The translations under genes and the position numbers were made by a program. From Arcticibacter svalbardensis MN12-7 (GTDB lineage: Bacteria > Bacteroidota > Bacteroidia > Sphingobacteriales > Sphingobacteriaceae), in assembly GCF_000403135.1 (NCBI RefSeq), contig NZ_AQPN01000022.1, forward strand, positions 1 to 53,900: DNA of 53,900 bases, given 5' to 3'. This document shows, in pieces, positions 17,810-26,465 of this stretch; position 1 is the first letter of the stretch, and the number at the start of each line of letters is the position of its first letter. Under the pieces are notes generated by a model, which did not search any database, was not told the DNA's origin, and saw nothing but the letters and a program-made list of their open reading frames with translations.

Positions 17810-17816
17810 TTGATCA

Positions 17817-19850
17817 TTAATCTTTTATGTTCATCTGCCTGTAATACCGCAGAAGAAGGATTTCCGCAGCAACGGAAACCAGCGATAAAATTAGACAAAG
17901 TTTCCACAACTGCACACCAAAATTTACTGCTTTTATTTCCGACGACAAAGATTTCGTTCCTGGTTCGAATAATTTAAACGATTCGCTCTTGAAAATTTTC
18001 TTTAGTTCAGTATCATTCAGGTAACTTAAATCTGATTCTGAACGATTATCATTGAATGCAACTTTTGCGAGTAAACTATCTCCATTTGTGAGTTTATAGA
18101 TCCCTGATTTCATACCCTGATCTGAAATGAACATCCTTCTGCCTGTTTCTGTTTTTCTAAAATCAGGGATGATTTCCTTGTCCTTATTATTTAACCGCAG
18201 AATCGGATTTGCATCAAGTCCTGTTTGATTGATCTCCATATACAAATCTTTTCCAGGTGTATAAGATAAAGCCTGATCCTTTAAACTGTTGAAAGCGAAT
18301 TGAAACATAATAGGAACAAATAAAGAATGCCTGACCAGATTGCTGCTTTTTTCATTTAACGCCACAGCAGATAAGTACACCCTTCCCTGTCGTACTTTAT
18401 ATTGCGACAAAAAAGGAATCTGATCTTCCAATTCCAGCAGATTCCTGCCATTACCCGGATAACGAATATATGCCAAAGCAAATGGAAGACTTATATTTCG
18501 CGGTAACGATTTAAAGACCCCCTTAAATAGTGGATTTTTCATATCAATCTTATTCACTTTCCTGCGGGAGCTGATCACCTCTAAAGGTCGACTAATGCCT
18601 AATGCAGTGGTCAATGTCTGCAAACCCGTTAGTTTATTTGTTTCAGAAGGGAAAACTACTAAATCACCCCCATTCCTTACATACTGACTAAGTTGCTGAG
18701 CCAATCCTACCGTCATCTCTTCTACTCCGCTAAGTATAATCAAGGGATATTCACTTAACCGGGAATAGTCTACATTAGCCTCTAAAATAGTATTCACATT
18801 AAAAAAGGGTTCCGAACCATAAACCGCTTCAATATAAACGTTTGTTTGATGATCATTAATAACAAGCAAGGGGATCTCTTTGCGAACATAAAAACTAAAA
18901 TAATACTGATCATCAAACGTAATCGGATTATCCGCTATCTCTACCCTACCTTCTTCCCAGCCACCACTGAGTCCGCTAAAACTTAGGGTATCCAAACTAA
19001 TACCCCTTGCCTCAATGTTCACACTTGCAAATGCCTTTTGCTGTTCATTAACAAGTACTTTTAAAGGAACCTGGTCTGCCTGTGTATCCGAGTTATTTTT
19101 CAAACGCACAATTAATTGTTCCACACCACCTGATTTATGTAATGGGGAGAGAAACCAAACCGAATCCACAGAAATATTAGCCTGCTTATTTGCTTTAAGT
19201 TGCACAAGCCGAAAAACACTTGCAGGATCCTTTTCAATACTATCCTGATCCCACATATTATTCTGAAAATCGGAAAGCAGGTAGGTAACTGTCGATTGAA
19301 CGCCCGAACCTTTAAATAGCAGGTTCTGCCTGTTGATGATCTGCTTAAAACTCCGGCTTATGGAACTTATTTTTATCGTATCCACAGCCTCGGTAAAGTC
19401 ATTCCGGGTCATTAAACGCTTATGGATCCCATCAAAATCATTTGTAATGAGTTGAAACCGATCATTCAGCGCATAAGCCCCCACTATTTCCTTCGCTTTT
19501 CGCTTTGCCTCATCTAGTAAAGTACCTTCTCTATTCAGAGCCTCCATACTATATGAATTATCCATGTAGATACTCACTACATTTTGACTGACAACGGAAT
19601 CTGGTGTCGATGAAGGAATATAGGGACGCGCAAAAGCGAACACCAAGAACACAATAGTCAATACCCTACATAATAAAAGAAGATATCGTTTCAGCTGCCT
19701 TGCTCCTGTCGTTTGCTGACTCACCCTCTTCAACAAGGCCACATTAGAAAAATAGACCTTTTTATACTTCCTGAAATTGAATAAATGGATGATCACAGGG
19801 ATCACTACCATGATAAGCGCAAATAGAAATTCAGGATGGAGAAATCGCAT
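17817..19850 (-). CDS. BatA-domain membrane protein
   Basis: The 677-residue protein begins with the Bacteroidota BatA N-terminal domain (M-R-F-L-H-P-E-F-L-F-A-L, then I-P-V-I-I-H-L-F-N-F-R-K-Y-K) and two membrane segments (about 7-25 and 55-75). A von Willebrand-like region follows (V-S-I-Y-M-D-N-S-Y-S-M near residue 95, an altered MIDAS with D-N-S-x-S). A large middle region lacks a recognised domain and a last helix lies at about 650-670. BatA proteins belong to the aerotolerance/MoxR-associated group. It ends seven bases before the dihydroorotase-like gene, so may be in the same transcript. Confidence 0.85.
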   Translation of the reverse strand: MRFLHPEFLFALIMVVIPVIIHLFNFRKYKKVYFSNVALLKRVSQQTTGARQLKRYLLLLCRVLTIVFLVFAFARPYIPSSTPDSVVSQNVVSIYMDNSYSMEALNREGTLLDEAKRKAKEIVGAYALNDRFQLITNDFDGIHKRLMTRNDFTEAVDTIKISSISRSFKQIINRQNLLFKGSGVQSTVTYLLSDFQNNMWDQDSIEKDPASVFRLVQLKANKQANISVDSVWFLSPLHKSGGVEQLIVRLKNNSDTQADQVPLKVLVNEQQKAFASVNIEARGISLDTLSFSGLSGGWEEGRVEIADNPITFDDQYYFSFYVRKEIPLLVINDHQTNVYIEAVYGSEPFFNVNTILEANVDYSRLSEYPLIILSGVEEMTVGLAQQLSQYVRNGGDLVVFPSETNKLTGLQTLTTALGISRPLEVISSRRKVNKIDMKNPLFKGVFKSLPRNISLPFALAYIRYPGNGRNLLELEDQIPFLSQYKVRQGRVYLSAVALNEKSSNLVRHSLFVPIMFQFAFNSLKDQALSYTPGKDLYMEINQTGLDANPILRLNNKDKEIIPDFRKTETGRRMFISDQGMKSGIYKLTNGDSLLAKVAFNDNRSESDLSYLNDTELKKIFKSESFKLFEPGTKSLSSEIKAVNFGVQLWKLCLILSLVSVAAEILLLRYYRQMNIKD

Positions 19851-19872
19851 TACTCAAATTTACATAATAATA

Positions 19873-21777
19873 TTACGGATTGGTAGTCCATGAGTTATTC
19901 CTTAAATCACTATCCATAAAAAGATTGCCATCTATCCGCAATGACTTGAGTTTTTTATTGGTCTTAATAGCAAGACCTGCCTTTTTCTCATTCGCAAACC
20001 AGATCTGTGGTGTTTGATGAATAACTTGATTCGATCCATCCGCGAATTCAAGATACACATCAAAAGGGATGGCAAACCCACCAATATTAGCAATAGATAC
20101 GGCGTATCCATTCGCGTTTTTCTGAACTGAACTAATAGAGAGATCAATATAATTGCTGGAGAAAAACCAGTTATTCCAGAACCAGTTGAGCGATTTACCC
20201 GTAACATTGTTAAATGTATAAAAGAAATCCCAGGGAATAGGATGTTTGCCATTCCATCTATCCATATAAACATGAAGCGACTTTTTAAACACGTCATCAC
20301 CAAGCAAATCTTTTAATGCCAGATAGGCTAACGACGGTTTCCCGTATGCATTATGCCGATAGCCATCTTTCAGTTCGCTAGAAGGAGTAATAATAGGAAT
20401 TTGAGAAACAGCTAACTTGTCTGTTGCCCAATGACTCACCCTTCCCTGTCTATACGTTTTATCTACCGCCTTAGGATCTGAAAAGGAACGTCCAATTAAA
20501 AGCTCCAGAGTGGTTGCCCAGCCCTCATCCATAAAAGCATACCTGCTTTCATTAACTCCCATATAAAAAGGAAACCAGGAATGCGCAATTTCATGGTCAG
20601 TTACCCTTCGTCCTTCCGGACCATCAATTGAGGAATCGTTAACTAACATGGGAAACTCCATATCTGCATTTCCTTCAAACGCCGTCATTTTAGGATAAGG
20701 ATAAGGCAGGCCCGGAAAGTTGTGCGAATACCAGTTCAAGGCATAACTTCCGTCATGAACAATGCTCCTGAATGCTTTGGCCGTATCTGAATAGGCAGCT
20801 TGCATTTCTGCCCGTCGTCCCGTTTTATTATCTACTACCGCACTGGATGCATCCCATAGATAATGATCACTTAATCCAAGGGCTATATCCGAAACATTGG
20901 ATGCTTCAAAATGCCAAATATTCCTTTCGGCCTGAAGAGTTACTTTATGTTGAAGAAGCTCTTCTTTATTCGCTATGCTAATGGTTGAATCGGCGGTTGC
21001 GGCAATCTTCAGTTTTTTTATAATAGCGGACTGCAATACTTGCTCCGGGTTTTTTAAAACTCCTGTCGCCCATACCACATAGTTTGCAGGAACACTTACC
21101 TTTAAGCTATATTGATTGAAATCATTGTAAAATTCCTGACCTCCGGTAAACTCTGTTTTATCCCAGCCCAAATAATCATCATAAACGGCAACACGCGGGT
21201 AGAAATAACCCAGATAGAATGTGGTAGAGTCTATCATTCCCTCTCTTCCGGCTTGTTTGGAAACGTCATAATGCCAATCAAATTCCAGGTTGATATGCGC
21301 TCCCGGCAAAACACTTTTTTTTAGCAAAACATCCACCAATGTGGTATTATTGGTATTGTCCCATAGCCCATCAGTACCATCAATTGAAAAACGATCTATT
21401 ACAATACCATCTGTCTGGTAATCCATACCCGAACCACCATAACGCGCCGCACCTGGTTTATGCTGATTAAGAATAAGTTTAATAACTAGTTTATTTAATG
21501 TATCGGGACTATTATTGGTATAGGAGATCGTTTCTGTCCCTTTTATCAGGCGTGAAGGTGGATCTGCACTAATACTAATAGCATAAGTAGCCGTATTTTG
21601 CCAATACTTAACACCAGGCTGCCCATCTCTCGATCTTGTATTTTTAGTATAGGCATCTTTTATATCCCTGGTTTCATTTAATGACTGGGCTTCGAGACTA
21701 AATGAGCAAATTGAGATAAAAACACACAATAAACCCGTTAATTTTACAAAATTCGAACTGAAAGGCATAGCAAACAT
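19873..21777 (-). CDS. Secreted M1 family zinc metallopeptidase
   Basis: The 634-residue protein starts with a signal peptide (about 25-30 residues, ending S-L-E-A-Q-S; an ATG three codons downstream is equally possible). The catalytic motif is H395-E396-I-A-H399 and the third zinc ligand is E418 in D-E-G-W, spaced exactly as in M1 aminopeptidases. The usual G-x-M-E-N substrate motif is replaced by a G-N-A-D-M-E-F-P segment about 45 residues before the zinc site, so N-terminal recognition may differ. It degrades peptides in the periplasm or outside. It is 22 bases upstream of the BatA gene. Confidence 0.9.
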   Translation of the reverse strand: MFAMPFSSNFVKLTGLLCVFISICSFSLEAQSLNETRDIKDAYTKNTRSRDGQPGVKYWQNTATYAISISADPPSRLIKGTETISYTNNSPDTLNKLVIKLILNQHKPGAARYGGSGMDYQTDGIVIDRFSIDGTDGLWDNTNNTTLVDVLLKKSVLPGAHINLEFDWHYDVSKQAGREGMIDSTTFYLGYFYPRVAVYDDYLGWDKTEFTGGQEFYNDFNQYSLKVSVPANYVVWATGVLKNPEQVLQSAIIKKLKIAATADSTISIANKEELLQHKVTLQAERNIWHFEASNVSDIALGLSDHYLWDASSAVVDNKTGRRAEMQAAYSDTAKAFRSIVHDGSYALNWYSHNFPGLPYPYPKMTAFEGNADMEFPMLVNDSSIDGPEGRRVTDHEIAHSWFPFYMGVNESRYAFMDEGWATTLELLIGRSFSDPKAVDKTYRQGRVSHWATDKLAVSQIPIITPSSELKDGYRHNAYGKPSLAYLALKDLLGDDVFKKSLHVYMDRWNGKHPIPWDFFYTFNNVTGKSLNWFWNNWFFSSNYIDLSISSVQKNANGYAVSIANIGGFAIPFDVYLEFADGSNQVIHQTPQIWFANEKKAGLAIKTNKKLKSLRIDGNLFMDSDLRNNSWTTNP

Positions 21778-21918
21778 CTATTAAGTTGGGAAATTACTTC
21801 TAAATAACCAATTACACGAGAAATTTTGTGAATAATAACCAAAACAGCAACACTTGTTTCCTGTTTGCTTTTTATGGAATAATTAAGCGACCTTAGTTTT
21901 TTAAAAACTCATTCCAAA

Positions 21919-22356
21919 ATGTCAGACCAAAACATAAAAAACCACATCAGATTCTATGTGCCTCATCACTTTATATTTTATCCCCTGATTCTGGCGCTTA
22001 CCATTTCCAGCGTTTACTATTTGATCACACAGTCGCAGGACCGCGTTATATTCAGTTTTATAACGGCCATACTTATCCTGATCGGATGGCTTTCCTATAT
22101 GACAAGGCAGCATTATGCACTAAACAATCAAAACCGGATTGTTAGGTTAGAAATGAGATTGCGGTATTACCAACTTACGGGTCAGCCATTTGAAATTATT
22201 GAAGATCAGTTATCTTTCTCCCAGATAGCAGCATTACGGTTTGCTTCCAACACCGAACTGGTAACTTTAATTAAAAGGAGTATTCAAGAGAATTTACAAC
22301 CAAAAGCCATCAAACAAGCCATTCAACATTGGATCCCCGATCACATGCGCGCCTAA
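21919..22356 (+). CDS. DUF6526 family membrane protein
   Basis: The 145-residue product has two membrane helices (about 18-37 and 43-62) followed by a soluble tail with R-L-E-M-R-L-R-Y-Y-Q-L-T-G and A-L-R-F-A-S-N-T-E-L, matching the small Bacteroidota family DUF6526. The family has no assigned function. It is a single gene, divergent from the M1 peptidase with 141 bases between them. Confidence 0.8.
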   Translation: MSDQNIKNHIRFYVPHHFIFYPLILALTISSVYYLITQSQDRVIFSFITAILILIGWLSYMTRQHYALNNQNRIVRLEMRLRYYQLTGQPFEIIEDQLSFSQIAALRFASNTELVTLIKRSIQENLQPKAIKQAIQHWIPDHMRA

Positions 22357-22375
22357 AAGCGTACTTGTTTTAATT

Positions 22376-22756
22376 TTAGAGTTTTAAAATATGTTTACTT
22401 AGGATCTGGTAGACTTCATTAATACTATCGCCCCTTTTGAACTCTTTTTTAATAGGGAGCTCCTCTCCTTTGATCCAAATTCTCAAATCCGCTTCCAGAT
22501 CCATAATTCCAGCACTTTCTTTTGAGAATTTCCTGATACTGGTATATGGAACAGTTAAATAATCTATTTTAGAACCCGTAATACCTTGTTTATTTACTAA
22601 GATGAGCCTCTTATTCGTAAAAATAAACATGTCGCGTATTAACTTGAAAGCCTTTTCAACAAATTCTCCTTCAATCATTAAGGGCTGAAACTCTTTCGCT
22701 ATGGCATCCAGAGAAACTTCTGAGGCATGCCCCATTAAACCATCAAATAATCCCAT
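22376..22756 (-). CDS. Bacterial PH-domain protein
   Basis: The 126-residue product fits the bacterial pleckstrin-homology family (bPH_1): an N-terminal M-G-L-F-D-G-L-M-G helix, then I-F-T-N-K-R-L-I-L-V and V-P-Y-T-S-I-R-K-F-S strands, and a C-terminal helix I-N-E-V-Y-Q-I-L-S-K. No signal peptide or membrane segment. Role unknown; such proteins are proposed to form oligomeric rings. It converges on the DUF6526 gene with 19 bases between the stops. Confidence 0.85.
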   Translation of the reverse strand: MGLFDGLMGHASEVSLDAIAKEFQPLMIEGEFVEKAFKLIRDMFIFTNKRLILVNKQGITGSKIDYLTVPYTSIRKFSKESAGIMDLEADLRIWIKGEELPIKKEFKRGDSINEVYQILSKHILKL

Positions 22757-22876
22757 TTTTTATATGTATTTTGTTTCTCCTAAATTAACCATATTAAAAG
22801 AAATTTAAACCCCTATGATTAACTAGTATTCACACAATACCTCGTACTTATTTTTCTCGCACATTATACCCACCTC

Positions 22877-22898
22877 CTCCGCACCTTCTCCGCACCTT
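22877..22898. repeat. Two tandem copies of an 11-bp GC-rich unit
   Basis: CTCCGCACCTT occurs twice in immediate succession, flanked by similar but imperfect units (ACCTC before, GTTCGCTCC after). It lies in the 264-base gap between the PH-domain gene and the MarR gene and stands out as GC-rich against an AT-rich background. No gene is visible in the rest of 22757-23020. Confidence 0.75.
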
Positions 22899-23020
22899 GT
22901 TCGCTCCGATGCACATAAACTGCGTACCAGGTGAAACTTATATCCCTCTCAATTATAACGCTGCTAATTCTCAAACTTATTTGTGTGTCTTATAGGAAAA
23001 AAGTATCTATGGAATCGATC

Positions 23021-23638
23021 CTAAATCTCCTGTGTCTTAAAAGTAATTTGATGATGCGAATCAAGCTTTTGAAGCAGCGTGATCAGTTCAAATTTTTCCG
23101 TTTCACTGATGTTACCTGAAACAATATGACTTGCTTTCCTGACTTTAGCCATTACTTCATTCAATGCCGTTGAACCAACCTGCGTTATTCTAATAATTTT
23201 GCCCCTTCTGTCCTGCTCATTGATATATTCTTCGACAAATTTTTGCTGAAGCAGCCGATTAATAATTTGAATTCCGGTTGTTTTATCCAATACGTTACGA
23301 TCAACCAATTGAACCTTCCCCATTGGGCCTGAATGTAGCAGGTTGAGCAAAAATATGACTTCATCAATTGTTCGGAATGGCGATTCCAGAATAGCCATTT
23401 TACTATAGTGTTTGGCATATCTGCTTAAATGTAGAAGTAAGCTGTTTAAAATGCTATCTGCTGTCCGCCCTTCTTCCTTTCCTTGCCACACGGGTTCAAT
23501 AATTGATTCCTCCTTTGCTAATTTAATATAAAGCCAACTGACAAACACCTGAAGATCATCACTTTTAAGCGTCTCTTTATTTTCAATCTCAAACTCTTCT
23601 ACCTGAGTAATCAGCTTTTGTAACAATATATAAGACAT
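23021..23638 (-). CDS. MarR family transcriptional regulator
   Basis: The 205-residue product (start M-S-Y-I-L-L-Q-K; a longer frame adds 20 hydrophobic residues that are unlikely) has a winged helix-turn-helix at about 105-165: V-D-R-N-V-L-D-K-T-T-G-I-Q-I-I-N-R-L-L and the wing with N-E-Q-D-R-R-G-K-I-I-R-I-T, the MarR signature D-x-R. It is divergent from idi with 93 bases between the starts, which contain repeated operator-like sequence. It therefore probably controls idi and itself. MarR proteins often respond to small hydrophobic ligands; ligand unknown. Confidence 0.85.
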   Translation of the reverse strand: MSYILLQKLITQVEEFEIENKETLKSDDLQVFVSWLYIKLAKEESIIEPVWQGKEEGRTADSILNSLLLHLSRYAKHYSKMAILESPFRTIDEVIFLLNLLHSGPMGKVQLVDRNVLDKTTGIQIINRLLQQKFVEEYINEQDRRGKIIRITQVGSTALNEVMAKVRKASHIVSGNISETEKFELITLLQKLDSHHQITFKTQEI

Positions 23639-23678
23639 AAAAAAAAATTTAACTTGAATATTTACAATAATAAGAAAT

Positions 23679-23722
23679 ATTAGTACGTTTACATTCATAA
23701 ATTAGTACATTTAAATACTAAT
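23679..23722. promoter_or_regulatory. Repeated MarR operator candidate between MarR gene and idi
   Basis: ATTAGTAC-N-TTTA begins at 23679 and again at 23701, exactly 22 bases apart (two helical turns). The second copy is also half of an inverted repeat: ATTAGTA (23701-23707) and TACTAAT (23716-23722) with 8 bases between. It lies 10 bases before the idi ATG. Confidence 0.5.
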
Positions 23723-23731
23723 ATAAATTAT

Positions 23732-24289
23732 ATGATGGATAAAGATATTTCTTTTTTAAAGGCTTCTCACCATGTCATACTAGTTGATAAATTCGACAAG
23801 GAAGTTGGCTATTGTGAAAAACTTGAAGCACATAAACTAGGGTTGCTTCATAGAGCCTTTTCCATCTTCATTATTAATGATGATGGAAAAATGCTTTTAC
23901 AGAAAAGATCCAGAATAAAGTATCATTCAGCGGGACTGTGGACCAATGCATGCTGTAGCCATCCGGGACCTCAACAGTCCATTCTGGAGTCTGCCTCTGT
24001 GAGACTAACTCTCGAAATGGGTTTTGAATGCGATCTTCAGCTCGTTGACCACTTATTGTATAAGCATGGTTTCAAAAATGGATTAATTGAACATGAGTAT
24101 GACCACATTTTATTGGGATACTACTCTGGAAAAGTAGTCCCCAATCCTTTAGAAGCTAGTCAATACAAATGGAGCTCGTTAGAGGACATCGAATTGGCTT
24201 TATTGAAAGATGAAAAGAGCTTTACCTTTTGGTTCAAACATGCTTTACCTAAATTAAAGTTCCACCTAAAACATTTAAACATAGCCTGA
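23732..24289 (+). CDS. idi: Isopentenyl-diphosphate delta-isomerase, type I
   Basis: The 185-residue enzyme interconverts IPP and DMAPP. Metal and active-site residues are visible: the two His of H-K-L-G-L-L-H-R-A-F, the Cys and His of N-A-C-C-S-H-P, and the Glu pair of L-I-E-H-E-Y-D-H-I. The Nudix-like helix (S-V-R-L-T-L-E-M-G-F) has lost one canonical Glu but that residue is not the metal ligand in this family. Two ATGs (23732 and 23735) are possible starts. Divergent MarR gene and operator repeats suggest regulation, perhaps tied to carotenoid or quinone supply; no carotenoid genes are next to it. Confidence 0.92.
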   Translation: MMDKDISFLKASHHVILVDKFDKEVGYCEKLEAHKLGLLHRAFSIFIINDDGKMLLQKRSRIKYHSAGLWTNACCSHPGPQQSILESASVRLTLEMGFECDLQLVDHLLYKHGFKNGLIEHEYDHILLGYYSGKVVPNPLEASQYKWSSLEDIELALLKDEKSFTFWFKHALPKLKFHLKHLNIA

Positions 24290-24293
24290 CAAA

Positions 24294-24309
24294 ATGCATA
24301 TCTATGCAT
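24294..24309. promoter_or_regulatory. Palindrome between idi and the following gene
   Basis: ATGCATA and TATGCAT form perfect 7-bp arms around TC, 4 bases after the idi stop and 68 bases before the next ATG. Could be an operator; the 2-base centre makes an RNA hairpin unlikely. Confidence 0.3.
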
Positions 24310-24377
24310 AAATATTAATTCTTATTCAAACTTAACAACCTCCCGTTAGTTTAAAGAGAAACATACAAAATAATAAA

Positions 24378-24932
24378 ATGCAGGAAGAACGTACAATTGC
24401 AGGAGAAACCGAAGACCAAATTTGGCAACAGGTCGATGTTGACTTTAGGCCAGCAAATGACCTTTTAGATTATCACGTGGTACTGGATCAGGCCGGAAGA
24501 CGAATTTTGTTGGATATGGGCATTGATTTAGGTGGAGGTTTTGAAAGTGGCAGTGCATATACAACCTTTAGTGCCTATCTATATGGCCGAAGTCCCTTTC
24601 GCTTTTCTATTCATAAACAAGGATTTATTGATGAAATAGGTAAGTTTTTCGGCATGCAGGATGTAGTTCTTGGCTACCTGGAGTTTGATGAAAAGTTTAT
24701 TGTTAAAACGAACAGTGAAGTAAAAGCAGCTGAAGTTTTTGCTGACGATAGGGTAAGAAAAGTTCTTCTTAGCTATCAGGATCTGGAGTTCGGCATTGTA
24801 GAATATGCAATGGAAGATAGCACGGAGAAAGCTCCTTTTCTCGAACTTAAGATCGAAGCAGGCATAACTGACCCGGTTTTACTCCGTGAAATATATTCTG
24901 CCTTTTATTCAGTGATTCAGACTATTGATTAG
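24378..24932 (+). CDS. Conserved-looking protein of unknown function
   Basis: The 184-residue protein is soluble, moderately acidic and without signal peptide. It carries R-P-A-N-D-L-L-D-Y, D-M-G-I-D-L-G-G-G-F-E-S-G and a Y-G-R-S-P-F-R-F-S-I-H-K-Q-G-F segment. I do not recognise a family. Its last bases overlap the convergent xseB stop by 11 bases, so termination is shared or within the opposite gene. Function not proposed. Confidence 0.75.
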   Translation: MQEERTIAGETEDQIWQQVDVDFRPANDLLDYHVVLDQAGRRILLDMGIDLGGGFESGSAYTTFSAYLYGRSPFRFSIHKQGFIDEIGKFFGMQDVVLGYLEFDEKFIVKTNSEVKAAEVFADDRVRKVLLSYQDLEFGIVEYAMEDSTEKAPFLELKIEAGITDPVLLREIYSAFYSVIQTID

Positions 24933-25131
24933 TCTGATCCGGTATTCCGGCTAAAATTTTATTAATTTCATCTTCCGTAGCGCGTAGTCTGGACTGGCAG
25001 AATTGGATCAGTACAGCTGCCCGCTTTACTCTTTCGGCTAAAAGATCTACAGATACCTGCTCATTGTTGATTTCCTGATATATTTTATCCAGTTCAGCAT
25101 AAGCACTCTCGTAAGTTAGTTCATCCATCAT
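24922..25131 (-). CDS. xseB: Exodeoxyribonuclease VII small subunit
   Basis: The 69-residue product has the typical Y-E-S-A-Y-A-E-L-D-K-I start, a repeated leucine helix (V-D-L-L-A-E-R-V-K-R-A) and a F-C-Q-S-R-L end. The start may be at 25131 or the next ATG at 25128. It follows xseA by one base (stop TAA 25133-25135). ExoVII degrades single-stranded DNA from both ends; several small subunits bind one large subunit. Confidence 0.93.
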   Translation of the reverse strand: MMDELTYESAYAELDKIYQEINNEQVSVDLLAERVKRAAVLIQFCQSRLRATEDEINKILAGIPDQTNQ

Positions 25132-25132
25132 A

Positions 25133-26458
25133 TTATAGTTTTTTTATTATTTCAGCCTCGTAACTGCTGGTTTCTTGAATAATTTCTATCTCTTCCCCTG
25201 GGTTTAATTTCTCATTAACGACATAAGTGCCATTCTTCTTGATTAACACAAAACCTCGTTTGAGAAGTCTTTGCGGACTTAAGCTCTGAATATGGTCTTG
25301 CAGGTATAACAGATTTTTCTGCATTGCAGTAAAATAAAAAGGCAATCGAAAACTAATTTGCAAAGATTTCTGCTCAAGCTTCAGCGCCTCATTTTTCAAT
25401 ACCCGAAACACGGATGGAACTAAATTAGATTCCACTTGAGACAGCTGGAACGTCTTATTTTGTAAGGCCTCCTTCGTAATGGAAAATAATTTAGATTGGA
25501 GCATTAAAAACTGATTGTTACGCGAAACATACAATGACATGGCGGTTTTATTGATTGATTCAGACAATAAATTAAGCCTGCTTTCAAACTGAGCATTGTA
25601 ATCTATCATGTACTGGGCAGCCATGGTGGGTGTTTTCATGTGGATCCTGGCAAAGAAATCTGCTATTCCCTGATTCATTTGATGCCCGATACCCGTCAAT
25701 ATAGGGATTGGAAATGTCGCAATGCGAAGCGCCAGGTCATAGTCATCAAAAGGTAGAAAATCAGCAGGTGCCCCTCCTCCCCTGATTAAAACCGCAACAT
25801 CATACTTTTTACCTGAGGCTAAAATTTGATCCATTGCCTCCATGATAGATATTGTAGTTGAATAACCATGCACCAGTGCCTCATATATGTCGGTATGAAA
25901 GCGATAGTCACGATCGTTATTCTTGATACAATGCATGAAATCGGCAAAAGCATCTGAAGATAAAGAAGTGATCACTGCTACACGTTGAATAACTAAAGGA
26001 ATGGGCAACAGTTTATTTGGTGTCGAATAAATACCATCCCTCAGCAGAATCACACCCGGATTTTTAAGAAGTAATCGCTCCAGCGTTTGTTTACGCTGAA
26101 GCTCAATACCTCCAATTGTAAGTTCAGCATCCAGTTCCAAAAGATTTAAACTCAATCCATATACGGGATGGTAGTTTACTGTGGCCCTAAGTCCTATCTT
26201 AATTCCATAAGCAAACTTCTGACCAGTAGTCTTTTCGAAGTCTGCAATAGCCTGGGTGCCCTCTCCGTAAAATGCAGTACCTCTTATTTGTGCAACCTTT
26301 TGTCCGCTACTTAACTGAATGAGTTCAAAATAGACATGTCTGCCTACCTTGCGTACCCCTGCCAGTTCAGCTTTAATCCAATAACTTTCAGGGAAAGAAT
26401 ATTTGAGCTTTCCCTGGATGTTAAGGAGAAATTGTTGCAGACTGAGGTAAGATTGCAT
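25133..26458 (-). CDS. xseA: Exodeoxyribonuclease VII large subunit
   Basis: The 441-residue protein has an N-terminal OB-fold (about 15-110, with Y-W-I-K-A-E-L and V-Y-F-E-L), then the nuclease core with A-V-I-T-S-L-S-S-D-A-F-A-D-F and I-R-G-G-G-A-P-A-D-F-L-P-F-D-D, the catalytic D-D region near residue 235, and T-G-I-G-H-Q-M. A long coiled coil follows (about 285-400) and then a S-P-Q-R-L-L-K-R-G-F motif at the end. Length fits. It precedes xseB by one base and follows the M16 peptidase by eight bases. Confidence 0.95.
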   Translation of the reverse strand: MQSYLSLQQFLLNIQGKLKYSFPESYWIKAELAGVRKVGRHVYFELIQLSSGQKVAQIRGTAFYGEGTQAIADFEKTTGQKFAYGIKIGLRATVNYHPVYGLSLNLLELDAELTIGGIELQRKQTLERLLLKNPGVILLRDGIYSTPNKLLPIPLVIQRVAVITSLSSDAFADFMHCIKNNDRDYRFHTDIYEALVHGYSTTISIMEAMDQILASGKKYDVAVLIRGGGAPADFLPFDDYDLALRIATFPIPILTGIGHQMNQGIADFFARIHMKTPTMAAQYMIDYNAQFESRLNLLSESINKTAMSLYVSRNNQFLMLQSKLFSITKEALQNKTFQLSQVESNLVPSVFRVLKNEALKLEQKSLQISFRLPFYFTAMQKNLLYLQDHIQSLSPQRLLKRGFVLIKKNGTYVVNEKLNPGEEIEIIQETSSYEAEIIKKL

Positions 26459-26465
26459 GTGTACT

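Noticed and set aside
23639-23698. Longer MarR start with 20 extra hydrophobic residues
   Set aside because: MarR proteins have no membrane anchor and the extension would cover the operator region.
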